A program made the position numbers and the translations under genes. The notes below the pieces were generated by a model. It saw nothing but the letters and a program-made list of their open reading frames with translations. It was not told the DNA's origin and ran no database searches. This document shows positions 27,861 through 35,537 of a stretch of 64,000 nucleotides of DNA, piece after piece. Every line of letters starts with the position of its first letter. Position 1 is the stretch's first letter. The stretch is from assembly GCF_037890695.1 (NCBI RefSeq), contig NZ_CP149571.1, forward strand, positions 2,262,001 to 2,326,000, in the 5' to 3' direction. Source of the DNA: Aeromonas jandaei. Lineage in GTDB: Bacteria > Pseudomonadota > Gammaproteobacteria > Enterobacterales > Aeromonadaceae.

Positions 27861-27994
27861 GGATGCAAGGCCACGGCGGCACAAAAAATTTGATGCCGGG
27901 AGCTTGAAAGCCAGATTGGCAGGCCCCACCTAGCCGTTAACGCATTAAGGCGAGTTCCTCGCCAGTTTATTCAAAGTATTTGGAGATTTCTCAA

Positions 27995-29923
27995 ATGGGT
28001 AAAATCATCGGTATTGACCTGGGTACTACCAACTCCTGCGTTGCCATTCTGGACGGCGACACTGCTCGCGTGATCGAGAACGCAGAAGGCGATCGTACTA
28101 CTCCGTCCATCATTGCCTATGCCGATGATGGCGAGATCCTGGTTGGTCAGCCGGCCAAGCGTCAGGCCATCACCAACCCGAAAAACACCCTGTTCGCCAT
28201 CAAGCGTCTGATCGGCCGTCGTTTTGAAGATGACGAAGTACAGCGTGACCTGAAGATCATGCCGTACGCCATCGCCAAAGCCGACAACGGTGACGCCTGG
28301 GTTGAGGTGAAGGGCAAGAAAATGGCACCGCCGCAGATCTCTGCCGAAGTGCTGAAAAAGATGAAAAAGACCGCCGAAGACTACCTGGGCGAGCCGGTAA
28401 CCGAAGCAGTTATCACTGTTCCGGCCTACTTCAACGACGCCCAGCGTCAGGCTACCAAGGATGCCGGTCGCATCGCCGGTCTGGATGTTAAGCGCATCAT
28501 CAACGAACCGACTGCAGCTGCTTTCGCTTACGGCGTGAACAAGGTCAAGGGCGAGCGCAAGGTTGCCGTATATGACCTGGGTGGCGGTACTTTCGATATC
28601 TCCATCATCGAGATCGACGAAGTCGAAGGCGAAACCACCTTCGAAGTACTGGCGACCAACGGTAACACCCACCTGGGTGGTGAAGACTTCGACAATCGCG
28701 TCATCAACTATCTGGTAGATGAGTTCAAGCGTGAGCAGGGCATCGACCTGCGCAACGACCAGCTGGCTCTGCAGCGTCTGAAAGATGCCGCCGAGAAAGC
28801 CAAGATCGAGCTCTCTTCTGCCCAGCAGACCGACGTCAACCTGCCGTACATCACTGCAGATGCCACTGGTCCGAAGCACATGAACATCAAGGTGACCCGC
28901 GCCAAGCTGGAATCCCTGGTGGAAGACATGGTGAAGGACTCTCTGGAGCCGGTTCGCGTAGCTCTGAAAGACTCCGGTCTGGCAGTTGGCGAGATCGACG
29001 ATGTGATTCTGGTTGGTGGTCAGACCCGTATGCCGCTGGTTCAGAAGACCGTTGCCGAGTTCTTTGGCAAAGAGCCGCGTAAAGACGTCAACCCGGACGA
29101 AGCCGTGGCCATGGGTGCTGCCATCCAGGGTGCCGTACTGTCCGGTGACAAGACCGACGTACTGCTGCTGGACGTTACCCCGCTCTCTCTGGGTATCGAA
29201 ACCATGGGCAGTGTGATGACTGCGCTGATCGAGAAGAACACCACCATCCCGACCAAGAAGTCCCAGGTGTTCTCCACTGCCGAAGACAACCAGTCTGCCG
29301 TGACCATTCACGTGCTGCAGGGTGAGCGCAAGCGCGCCAGCGACAACAAGTCTCTGGGCCAGTTCAACCTGGAAGGCATCCGTCCGGCTCCGCGTGGTCT
29401 GCCGCAGATCGAAGTGACCTTCGACATCGATGCTAACGGTATCCTGCACGTCTCTGCGAAAGACAAAGAGACCAACAAAGAGCAGAAGATCACCATCCAG
29501 GCCTCCTCTGGTCTGTCTGATGACGAGATCGAACGCATGGTACGCGAAGCCGAAGCCAACGCGGCCGAGGACAAGAAGTTCGAAGAGCTGGTGCATGCCC
29601 GCAACCAGGCTGATGGTCTGGTTCACTCCGTACGCAAGCAGAGCACCGAAGCCGGTGAAGCCCTGCCTGCCGACGACAAGACCAAGATCGAAGCCGCTCT
29701 GAGCGAGCTGGAAACCGCCATCAAGGGTGACGACAAGGCTGCCATCGAAGCCAAACAGCAGGCTCTGCTGGAAGCGTCCCAGAAGCTGATGGAGATTGCC
29801 CAGCAGCAGGCTCAGGCACAAGGTGCCGCCGGTGCTGACGCCGGTCAGTCCTCCTCTTCTGCCAAGGCTGACGACGACGTAGTCGACGCCGAGTTCGAAG
29901 AAGTGAAAGACGACAAGAAGTAA
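27995..29923 (+). CDS. dnaK: Molecular chaperone DnaK (Hsp70)
   Basis: A 642-residue Hsp70. The N-terminal ATPase starts [20 protein letters not shown] with the phosphate loops intact ([25 protein letters not shown]). The substrate-binding domain and a helical lid follow, and the protein ends in the acidic EEVKDDKK. The frame extends five codons upstream to TTG 27980, but ATG 27995 with TTTGGAG upstream is the usual start. Codon choice is strongly biased, fitting high expression. It works with DnaJ (downstream) and GrpE (upstream). Confidence 0.99.
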   Translation: MGKIIGIDLGTTNSCVAILDGDTARVIENAEGDRTTPSIIAYADDGEILVGQPAKRQAITNPKNTLFAIKRLIGRRFEDDEVQRDLKIMPYAIAKADNGDAWVEVKGKKMAPPQISAEVLKKMKKTAEDYLGEPVTEAVITVPAYFNDAQRQATKDAGRIAGLDVKRIINEPTAAAFAYGVNKVKGERKVAVYDLGGGTFDISIIEIDEVEGETTFEVLATNGNTHLGGEDFDNRVINYLVDEFKREQGIDLRNDQLALQRLKDAAEKAKIELSSAQQTDVNLPYITADATGPKHMNIKVTRAKLESLVEDMVKDSLEPVRVALKDSGLAVGEIDDVILVGGQTRMPLVQKTVAEFFGKEPRKDVNPDEAVAMGAAIQGAVLSGDKTDVLLLDVTPLSLGIETMGSVMTALIEKNTTIPTKKSQVFSTAEDNQSAVTIHVLQGERKRASDNKSLGQFNLEGIRPAPRGLPQIEVTFDIDANGILHVSAKDKETNKEQKITIQASSGLSDDEIERMVREAEANAAEDKKFEELVHARNQADGLVHSVRKQSTEAGEALPADDKTKIEAALSELETAIKGDDKAAIEAKQQALLEASQKLMEIAQQQAQAQGAAGADAGQSSSSAKADDDVVDAEFEEVKDDKK

Positions 29924-29933
29924 GCCCGACCCA

Positions 29934-29959
29934 GATGGGCGAAGCAGGCTTCGCCCATC
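29934..29959 (+). terminator. Hairpin after dnaK
   Basis: Perfect 11-base arms GATGGGCGAAG (29934-29944) and CTTCGCCCATC (29949-29959), loop CAGG. Only a weak T-rich tail (GGTTTAGTTTA) follows, so read-through into dnaJ is likely. Confidence 0.65.
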
Positions 29960-29977
29960 GGTTTAGTTTATGAATTC

Positions 29978-30003
29978 ACGGGCGTTGGGTGACCAACGCC
30001 CGT
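29978..30003 (+). repeat. Second hairpin in the dnaK-dnaJ spacer
   Basis: Perfect 11-base arms ACGGGCGTTGG (29978-29988) and CCAACGCCCGT (29993-30003), loop GTGA. It ends about ten bases before the dnaJ ribosome site and lacks a T-run. It may protect mRNA ends or tune dnaJ translation. Confidence 0.6.
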
Positions 30004-30024
30004 CTGCGTAACCACAGGATGAGT

Positions 30025-31167
30025 ATGTCGAAGCGCGATTTCTACGAGGTGCTGGGGGTATCGAAAGATGCCGACGAGCGCGAGATCAAGAAGGCGTACA
30101 AGCGTCTGGCCATGAAGTATCACCCTGACCGCAACCAGGGCGATGCCGGTGCCGAAGAGAAGTTCAAAGAGGTCAAGGAAGCCTACGAGATCCTGACCGA
30201 TGCCAACCTGCGCGCCCGTTATGACCAGTACGGTCATGCCGGTGTCGACCCGAGCCAGGGTGGCGGTGGCCATGGTGGTTTCGGCGGTGGTGCCGACTTT
30301 GGCGACATCTTTGGCGATGTGTTCGGTGACATCTTCGGTGGCAGCCGTGGCGGTGGTCGTCGTGGCCCGGCCCGTGGTTCCGACCTGCGCTACACCATGG
30401 AGCTGACGCTGGAAGAGGCGGTACGCGGGGTCTCCAAGGAGATCAAGGTGCCGACCTTGGTTCACTGTGAAGTCTGTAACGGCTCCGGTGCCCATACCGG
30501 CAGCAGCGCCCAGACCTGCCCGACCTGCCATGGCTCCGGCCAGGTGCAGATGCGTCAGGGCTTCTTCGCGGTGCAGCAGGCGTGTCCGCACTGTCACGGT
30601 CGCGGCAAGATCATCAAGGATCCGTGCCGCAAGTGCCACGGTGAAGGTCGCTACCAGCGCACCAAGACCCTGTCGGTCAAGATCCCGGCAGGTGTCGATA
30701 CCGGCGATCGCATCCGTCTCTCCGGCGAAGGGGAAGCGGGGGAAGCGGGGGCTCCGGCAGGGGATCTCTACGTACAGGTGCACGTCAAAGAGCACGAGAT
30801 CTTCGTGCGTGACGGCAACAACCTCTACTGCGAAGTGCCCATCAGCTTCACCGCGGCGGCCCTGGGCGGTGAGATCGAAGTGCCGACCCTGGATGGCCGG
30901 GTCAAGCTCAAGGTCACTCCGGAGACCCAGACCGGCAAGATGTTCCGCATGCGTGGCAAGGGCGTGAAGTCAGTGCGCTCCGGCCAGGTAGGGGATCTGA
31001 TGTGCAAGGTGGTGATCGAGACTCCGGTCAACCTCACCGAGCAGCAGAAAGAGCTGCTGCGCCAGCTGGACGAGTCGTTCAGCGGTGCTGCTGCCAAGAC
31101 CCACAAGCCGAAATCGGAAGGCTTCTTCGAAGGGGTGAAACGCTTCTTCGACGATCTGACCAGCTGA
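30025..31167 (+). CDS. dnaJ: Co-chaperone DnaJ (Hsp40)
   Basis: A 380-residue type I J-protein that delivers substrates to DnaK and triggers its ATPase. The J-domain has HPD at residues 33-35. A Gly/Phe-rich linker (about 75-120) follows, then four CxxCxGxG zinc-binding repeats ([32 protein letters not shown]) and the C-terminal substrate domains. Start ATG 30025 has AGGA five bases upstream and gives [12 protein letters not shown]; an in-frame ATG at 30019 is less well placed. It forms a heat-shock operon with dnaK. Confidence 0.98.
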   Translation: MSKRDFYEVLGVSKDADEREIKKAYKRLAMKYHPDRNQGDAGAEEKFKEVKEAYEILTDANLRARYDQYGHAGVDPSQGGGGHGGFGGGADFGDIFGDVFGDIFGGSRGGGRRGPARGSDLRYTMELTLEEAVRGVSKEIKVPTLVHCEVCNGSGAHTGSSAQTCPTCHGSGQVQMRQGFFAVQQACPHCHGRGKIIKDPCRKCHGEGRYQRTKTLSVKIPAGVDTGDRIRLSGEGEAGEAGAPAGDLYVQVHVKEHEIFVRDGNNLYCEVPISFTAAALGGEIEVPTLDGRVKLKVTPETQTGKMFRMRGKGVKSVRSGQVGDLMCKVVIETPVNLTEQQKELLRQLDESFSGAAAKTHKPKSEGFFEGVKRFFDDLTS

Positions 31168-31189
31168 TTTCAGCCACCCGAATAAACAT

Positions 31190-31217
31190 AGCCGGCCTTG
31201 TGCCGGCTCTTTTTTTG
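31190..31217 (+). terminator. dnaKJ terminator
   Basis: Arms AGCCGGC (31190-31196) and GCCGGCT (31202-31208) with a 5-base loop and a run of eight Ts at 31210-31217. Confidence 0.92.
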
Positions 31218-31228
31218 GCCTTTTTCGG

Positions 31229-31957
31229 TCAATCTGTGGTGCTGGCGCGCCAGAAGACCTGTTTGATATGGGGGTGAATACCCAGTTTGCCCATCAGGGC
31301 GTCGAGCTCGTCGCCATCGATGGAGGTGGCGAGCAGCACCGCCGAAATCTCCAGATCCCGTTCGCCAAACGGTTCGATGTCGAGCTCGCTCAGGGGGTAG
31401 TTGGCCTGCTCCAGCATCTCCTCCAGCCAGTGCAGCACCTCTTTCTGGTGCTCGCGCGGAGTGAGCGCCGTCACCTTGTAGGTCACCTCGGTGTCGAGAT
31501 TATCCACCGGACGCCGGTTGATCTGATTGACCAGCGGCCGCAGCAGGGTGTTGGCGGCGAGCACGAACAGCGCCCCCAGAATCGCTTCTATAGCCAGACC
31601 GGCACCACAGGCGGCACCGACGGCGGCCACCCCCCACAGGGTCGCTGCGGTGTTGATGCCGCGGATATTGCCCGACTCGCGCATGATGACACCGGCGCCG
31701 AGAAAGCCGATGCCGGAGACGATATAGGCCACTACGTGGACCACGCTGTAGCTGCCACCGTGCAGGTCATAGATACGCTGGGCCAGATTGACGAACAGCG
31801 CGGCGCCCACGGCGACCAGCACGTTGGTACGCAGACCGGCGGTACGCTGTCGGTACTGGCGCTCCAGCCCGACCAGCGCCCCCAGCACGAAGGCCAGCAT
31901 CAGGCTGGCTAGGGTATCGATCAGGGAGATCAGATCAAGTTGTTGCCACATTTTCAT
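31229..31957 (-). CDS. mgtC: MgtC/SapB family membrane protein with C-terminal ACT-like domain
   Basis: A 242-residue inner-membrane protein. Four or five TM segments carry the family motifs LGALVGLERQYRQRTAGLRTN and GIGFLGAGVIM (about residues 80-90). After residue ~155 comes a soluble domain with an ACT-like pattern (VTYKVTALTPREHQKEVLHW). MgtC proteins affect Mg2+-limited growth, intramacrophage survival and F-ATPase or phosphate control in other bacteria; the role here is inferred. AAGGAACAGGCC precedes the ATG. The small gene upstream on the same strand may be functionally linked. Confidence 0.88.
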   Translation of the reverse strand: MKMWQQLDLISLIDTLASLMLAFVLGALVGLERQYRQRTAGLRTNVLVAVGAALFVNLAQRIYDLHGGSYSVVHVVAYIVSGIGFLGAGVIMRESGNIRGINTAATLWGVAAVGAACGAGLAIEAILGALFVLAANTLLRPLVNQINRRPVDNLDTEVTYKVTALTPREHQKEVLHWLEEMLEQANYPLSELDIEPFGERDLEISAVLLATSIDGDELDALMGKLGIHPHIKQVFWRASTTD

Positions 31958-32144
31958 GGCCTGTTCCTTCTTGGTTGCCGATGGCCTTCGGGATGAGCGG
32001 GCTGCCAGATGGTGCTGGCATAACCCGGGCAGATAAGTAGACGCGCGTGGTGAAGGCCATCACAAAGGGGATGAGCACGCACGTCAAATGGGCCTGCCTC
32101 TCCCATTTGCACGGAGAAGCAGGCACTTTTTCACTCGGATTGAA

Positions 32145-32162
32145 CGGGGCTGGCAAGCCCCG
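32145..32162 (-). terminator. Hairpin between the small ORF and mgtC
   Basis: Arms CGGGGCT (32145-32151) and AGCCCCG (32156-32162), loop GGCA, 17 bases after the small gene's stop codon. The T content after it is low, so partial termination is possible. Confidence 0.5.
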
Positions 32163-32178
32163 GAGTTAATGGTTTGGC

Positions 32179-32568
32179 TCAGTTGAGCTGGGGATTGCCA
32201 TCACTGCGTGGCCGCAACTCCCAGCGCACCGGGTGTGCAACGCCCACCTGATGGACAAACTGCACCAGATAGCGGCGCTGGGGCGGGGTGCAGTGCACAT
32301 TGAGCACCAGCTCCCGACCACCGCTGCGTCCCGGCCGCATCGACTGCATGGGCTGCAGGCCGGCAGGTTGCAGCGTGTGGTTCACCATCTCCAGCACCTG
32401 CTCCATATCGGCGCGATCCTCGCAGCGGATCTGCAGCCGGTAGTGGTGCTGGCGCTGTTTGCCGCGCAGCCAGAGTGGCAGCCAGCCACGACCCAGCTTG
32501 CTCAGCAGGGGATGAGCCTGTGTTGCCATCATCGGGTTGGCAACGGACTTGGTTGATACAAAACGCAT
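32179..32568 (-). CDS. Small soluble protein, possibly a free-standing MgtC-type ACT-like domain
   Basis: A 129-residue protein without TM segments. From residue ~40 the pattern HHYRLQIRCEDRADMEQVLE, then a helix, RELVLNVHC, a second helix and VGVAHPVRWEL resembles in spacing the C-terminal domain of the downstream MgtC (YKVTAL...VLHWLEEML...LEISAVLL...LGIHPHIKQVFW). I infer a beta-alpha-beta ACT-like fold. The ATG at 32568 has an excellent AAGGAGG ribosome site; the longer frame to 32628 has none. It could interact with MgtC, but this is not proven. Otherwise unknown. Confidence 0.6.
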   Translation of the reverse strand: MRFVSTKSVANPMMATQAHPLLSKLGRGWLPLWLRGKQRQHHYRLQIRCEDRADMEQVLEMVNHTLQPAGLQPMQSMRPGRSGGRELVLNVHCTPPQRRYLVQFVHQVGVAHPVRWELRPRSDGNPQLN

Positions 32569-33013
32569 AGCAGCCTCCTTGTGGGAAGCAGAAACTATGC
32601 AGGCATGACGGCCACGGCTTTTGGCCAATGGTCGCCAGACGTCAAGTGTAAAAAGAGAAGAGGGGAGTGGATTTCCGCTTCTCGCAGGGCTGCGAGCATG
32701 CGGCAGAGAAAGACCTGCGGCTAGCTCGCGACCTTGGTACCGGCTGACAGGGCCGGTCTACAACTGTCACTTGATGAGTTGCCCACTGATGGTCTCCGCT
32801 ATTGATAAGAGGCTCGAATGATAGCCGAGCTGATGCAGAGGGTAAACCCCGAGCCAGTGGCGGAAACATCCTGAAACAAATTTGAGCTCTCACTTCGCCG
32901 CGACCGCTTGACGGCCGTTTGCGGTTGTCGAGCCGCCTTTATGCTGCTGGCCAGATCTTGCGCTGGAGCTAACAGACGGCTGACATGACCCATCCAACTC
33001 CGATCAAGCACGC
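32569..33013. other. Spacer without a recognisable gene
   Basis: About 445 bases between the small ACT-like gene and the DUF2892 gene. The open frames present lack ribosome sites and family resemblance. It should hold the promoter of the mgtC unit. Confidence 0.45.
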
Positions 33014-33199
33014 TTATTTAAACCCAAGGCGCCTCAGGATGATGGCTGCCGGGCAGAAACCGGTGAAGGCGCTCTGGATCAGGTTGACCCCGACAAAGGC
33101 GCTCAACCAGACAAAACCCGGATGGACCCAGGTGGTAAGGATCAACGAGAGCAGCAACATGCAACCCGCGACGATTCTGACTCCGTTATCTACTGTCAT
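33014..33199 (-). CDS. DUF2892 (YgaP-type) small membrane protein
   Basis: A 61-residue protein with two hydrophobic segments, starting MTVDNGVRIVAGCMLLLS and ending GFCPAAIILRRLGF. This is the DUF2892 family, also found as the C-terminal part of rhodanese YgaP. The conserved CP near residue 51 is present. It is divergent from the thiol-sensing regulator and shares its control region, which fits a role in sulfide or persulfide metabolism. ATG 33199 gives the family start; the frame goes on five codons to 33214. Confidence 0.82.
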   Translation of the reverse strand: MTVDNGVRIVAGCMLLLSLILTTWVHPGFVWLSAFVGVNLIQSAFTGFCPAAIILRRLGFK

Positions 33200-33226
33200 G
33201 GCCTTTCTTCGCATCTATTTTAGATG

Positions 33227-33282
33227 TTGCTAATTTAGTGTTGTTTTATACAATAGAACAAATATCAGCAATTGCTAATTTA
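33227..33282. promoter_or_regulatory. Regulator promoter with duplicated TTGCTAATTTA operators
   Basis: An 11-base sequence, TTGCTAATTTA, occurs at 33227-33237 and again at 33272-33282, 45 bases apart. The first overlaps a possible -35 (TTGCTA) with -10 TACAAT at 33249-33254 (16-base spacer). The second abuts the regulator's start codon. This layout fits autorepression by the ArsR-type protein. Confidence 0.5.
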
Positions 33283-33287
33283 CTCTT

Positions 33288-33602
33288 ATGAGCCAATTCG
33301 ACGAGATGAACAGACATGCGACAGCTGCCGCCTCCCTGCTCAAGGCGTTGGCTCATCCCGAACGCCTGATGGTGCTCTGCCAGCTGGTGGAGGGGGAGAA
33401 GGGGGTCGGGGAGCTGCTGGCCCATAGCCAGCTGGGGCAGTCGGCCTTCTCCCAGCAACTTTCGGTATTGAAGCGCTACGGCCTGATCCGTTCGCGCAAG
33501 GTCTCCCAGCAGATCTACTACTCGCTGGTGAGCGAGGTGGCCGCCGATGTGCTGACGGCGCTGCAAACCCATTTTTGTCACTCAGAAAATAAGGAATCTT
33601 GA
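33288..33602 (+). CDS. ArsR-family thiol/persulfide-sensing regulator (YgaV/BigR/SqrR type)
   Basis: A 104-residue winged-helix repressor. The HTH is [20 protein letters not shown] and the wing [11 protein letters not shown]. Two cysteines, Cys31 (VLCQLVE) and Cys97 (HFCHSE), are 66 residues apart, the same spacing as the redox pair of BigR (Cys42/108) and SqrR (Cys41/107), which form di- or tetrasulfide bridges with reactive sulfur. It lacks the arsenic-binding CxC motif, so metal sensing is unlikely. No good ribosome site precedes ATG 33288. The stop overlaps the next start (TGATG). It heads a five-gene operon. Confidence 0.88.
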   Translation: MSQFDEMNRHATAAASLLKALAHPERLMVLCQLVEGEKGVGELLAHSQLGQSAFSQQLSVLKRYGLIRSRKVSQQIYYSLVSEVAADVLTALQTHFCHSENKES

Positions 33603-34015
33603 TGATGGAAAGCCAATGGCTGCTCTCTTTGGGCGGCGGCATGCTGGCAGGGCTGTCGGCCCTGATCCTGATGTTGTTCAACGGCCGGGTGGCCGGGATC
33701 AGCGGTATTCTGGCCGGTGCGCTGCAACACCGTGCGCCTTGGCGGGTGCTGTTTCTGCTGGGGCTGGGGGCGGGCGCTTGGTTAGCGCTGACTCTGGGTT
33801 GGGCCAGCATGCCTGCATTCACTACCTTGCCCGGTTGGCCGGTTGTGCTGCTGGCCGGTCTGCTGGTTGGCATCGGTACCCGTGTCGGCAATGGCTGCAC
33901 CAGTGGCCACGGCATCTGCGGCATGGGGCGGCTCTCCCTGCGCTCCATCGTCGCCACCCTGACCTTTATGGCTGCTGGCTTTATCACCGTCTTCGTCACT
34001 CATCATCTGTCGTAA
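33602..34015 (+). CDS. pmpA: YeeE/YedE-type sulfur transporter subunit (PmpA-like)
   Basis: A 137-residue protein with four hydrophobic segments and the family motif [21 protein letters not shown]. Its cysteines match those lining the thiosulfate path in the larger YeeE/TsuA. It is a half-size member that should pair with the next gene. ATG 33602 has AAGGAA at five bases. Predicted to move a small sulfur species such as thiosulfate, sulfide or persulfide across the inner membrane; direction unknown. Confidence 0.85.
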   Translation: MMESQWLLSLGGGMLAGLSALILMLFNGRVAGISGILAGALQHRAPWRVLFLLGLGAGAWLALTLGWASMPAFTTLPGWPVVLLAGLLVGIGTRVGNGCTSGHGICGMGRLSLRSIVATLTFMAAGFITVFVTHHLS

Positions 34016-34028
34016 GGGGCTGATCGCC

Positions 34029-34475
34029 ATGAAATTGCTGACAAGTTTGTTTGCGGGCCTGCTGTTTGGACTGGGTATGGCCATCTCCGGCATGGTGGAT
34101 CCCGCCCGGGTCACCGGTTTTCTCGATCTGGCTGGGGCCTGGGATCCCAGCCTCGCCTTCGTGATGGGGGGGGCTCTGCTGGTCTTTATGCCGGGTTACT
34201 TCCTGCTGGTGAAACCCCGCCGCCAGAGTGTGCTGGGCGAGCCCATCGCGGCCGTACCTGCCCCAAAGCTGGATCGCAATCTGGTCGGTGGTGCTGCGCT
34301 GTTCGGTATCGGTTGGGGATTGGTGGGTATCTGCCCGGGGCCAGCCTTGAGTCTCATTTCCAGTGGTCAGCCCATGATACTGTTGTTTATTGCGGCGATG
34401 GTGGCCGGGATTTTGCTTGTTGATCGGGTCTTGGTAAAGGTGCGGGAGAAGCTCTGCCACCCCCGCTCTGCCTGA
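34029..34475 (+). CDS. pmpB: YeeE/YedE-type sulfur transporter subunit (PmpB-like, DUF6691)
   Basis: A 148-residue partner of the preceding gene with four hydrophobic segments. The family motifs GLGMAISGMVDPARVTGFLD and WGLVGICPGPAL (with the conserved Cys) are intact. The 13-base gap to the upstream gene shows an operon. Such pairs lie with BigR/SqrR-type regulators in sulfide-responsive loci of other proteobacteria. Confidence 0.85.
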   Translation: MKLLTSLFAGLLFGLGMAISGMVDPARVTGFLDLAGAWDPSLAFVMGGALLVFMPGYFLLVKPRRQSVLGEPIAAVPAPKLDRNLVGGAALFGIGWGLVGICPGPALSLISSGQPMILLFIAAMVAGILLVDRVLVKVREKLCHPRSA

Positions 34476-34499
34476 ATGGATCGGGGAAGGAGAAATATC

Positions 34500-35537
34500 A
34501 TGGAACAGATCCGCTTGTTGGGGGCCGCCATGCTGGCCGTGACCTCCGCTCTTGTCTCTCCGATGACATGGTCTGCCGAGGCGAATGGTGATGCCACCCT
34601 GACTCTGGTTCCCCATCAGGTGACCGACTGGCTGACGCTGGATGGCACTGTCAGTGCCATCAATCAGGGGACGGTGGCAGCCCAGACCAGCGGCCGGGTC
34701 TCCCGCATGCTGGTGGATGTGAACGATCAGGTGCAGGCGGGACAGCCGCTGCTCGAGATCAGCGGCAAGGAGCAGTTTGCCGCCGTTTCTGGTGCCGAGG
34801 CGCGGCTTGCCAGAGCCAAGGCCCAGCAGGTAGAGGCAGAGCGCCAGCTTGCCCGCTTTCAGGCGCTGATTGCCAAGGGGGTGATCACCCGCGCCCAGCT
34901 CGACAGAGCCCAGGCGACTGATCGCGCCGCCCGCGCCGAGGTCAATGCGGCCGATGCGGCCCTCACTCAGGCCCGCGAGGCTTACGGTTATACCCGCATT
35001 CTGGCTCCCTACGCCGGGGTGGTGACCAAGCGGTTGGTGGAGCTGGGGGAGACAGTTGCCCCCGGCACCCCTCTGCTCTCCGGCTTCTCCCTAGATACAC
35101 TGCGGGTGGAGGTGGAGTTACCCCAATCCGCCCTGACGCTTGCTCGTGAGCCTGCGGATGTGCAGGTGCTGCTGCCGGATGGCAAGTCTGTTACCCCGGT
35201 CAAACTGACCCGCTTCAACTATGCCGACAGCCAGAGTCACGCCTTCAGGTTGCGCCTCGACTTGCCGCCGCAAACCACCGGGGTATTGCCCGGCATGTGG
35301 CTCAAGGTGCAGCTCAAGCAGGGTGAGCGTCAGGTGTTGCAAGTGCCGGATCGCGCTCTGCTGCGGCAAGGGGAGTTCAACGGCGTCTATCTGCAGCAAC
35401 CCGCTGGCTGGGCTCTGACGCCGGTGCGGGTCGGCCATTGCTTTGAAGGGCAGTGCGAGATCCTGGCCGGTCTGCAAGCCGGTGACAAGCTGGCCTCCGA
35501 TGGTTGGGCGCAGCAGCAGGAGGTGGCCCATGAGTAG
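34500..35537 (+). CDS. RND efflux periplasmic adaptor
   Basis: A 345-residue membrane-fusion protein with a Sec-type signal (LGAAMLAVTSALVSPMTWSA, cleaved near residue 20) and no lipobox. Lipoyl halves are TVAAQTSGRVSRMLVDVNDQ and GYTRILAPYAGVVTKRLVEL, with a hairpin between. GGGGAAGGAG precedes ATG 34500. The stop codon overlaps the RND gene start by eight bases. It is the fourth gene of the sulfur-regulator operon, so it is probably induced by reactive sulfur. No outer-membrane gene is in the operon. Confidence 0.88.
   Translation: MEQIRLLGAAMLAVTSALVSPMTWSAEANGDATLTLVPHQVTDWLTLDGTVSAINQGTVAAQTSGRVSRMLVDVNDQVQAGQPLLEISGKEQFAAVSGAEARLARAKAQQVEAERQLARFQALIAKGVITRAQLDRAQATDRAARAEVNAADAALTQAREAYGYTRILAPYAGVVTKRLVELGETVAPGTPLLSGFSLDTLRVEVELPQSALTLAREPADVQVLLPDGKSVTPVKLTRFNYADSQSHAFRLRLDLPPQTTGVLPGMWLKVQLKQGERQVLQVPDRALLRQGEFNGVYLQQPAGWALTPVRVGHCFEGQCEILAGLQAGDKLASDGWAQQQEVAHE

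Noticed and set aside
27971..29821. 616-codon minus-strand frame opposite dnaK
   Set aside because: It is the antisense shadow of a highly biased gene; no ribosome site or family resemblance.
31958..32178. Magnesium riboswitch (M-box) ahead of mgtC
   Set aside because: I looked for M-box conserved blocks in the 220-base leader and did not find them; the 73-codon frame there lacks a ribosome site.
33288..33602. Arsenic- or metal-sensing ArsR
   Set aside because: No CxC or other metal-binding motif; the cysteine spacing fits the sulfide-sensing branch.
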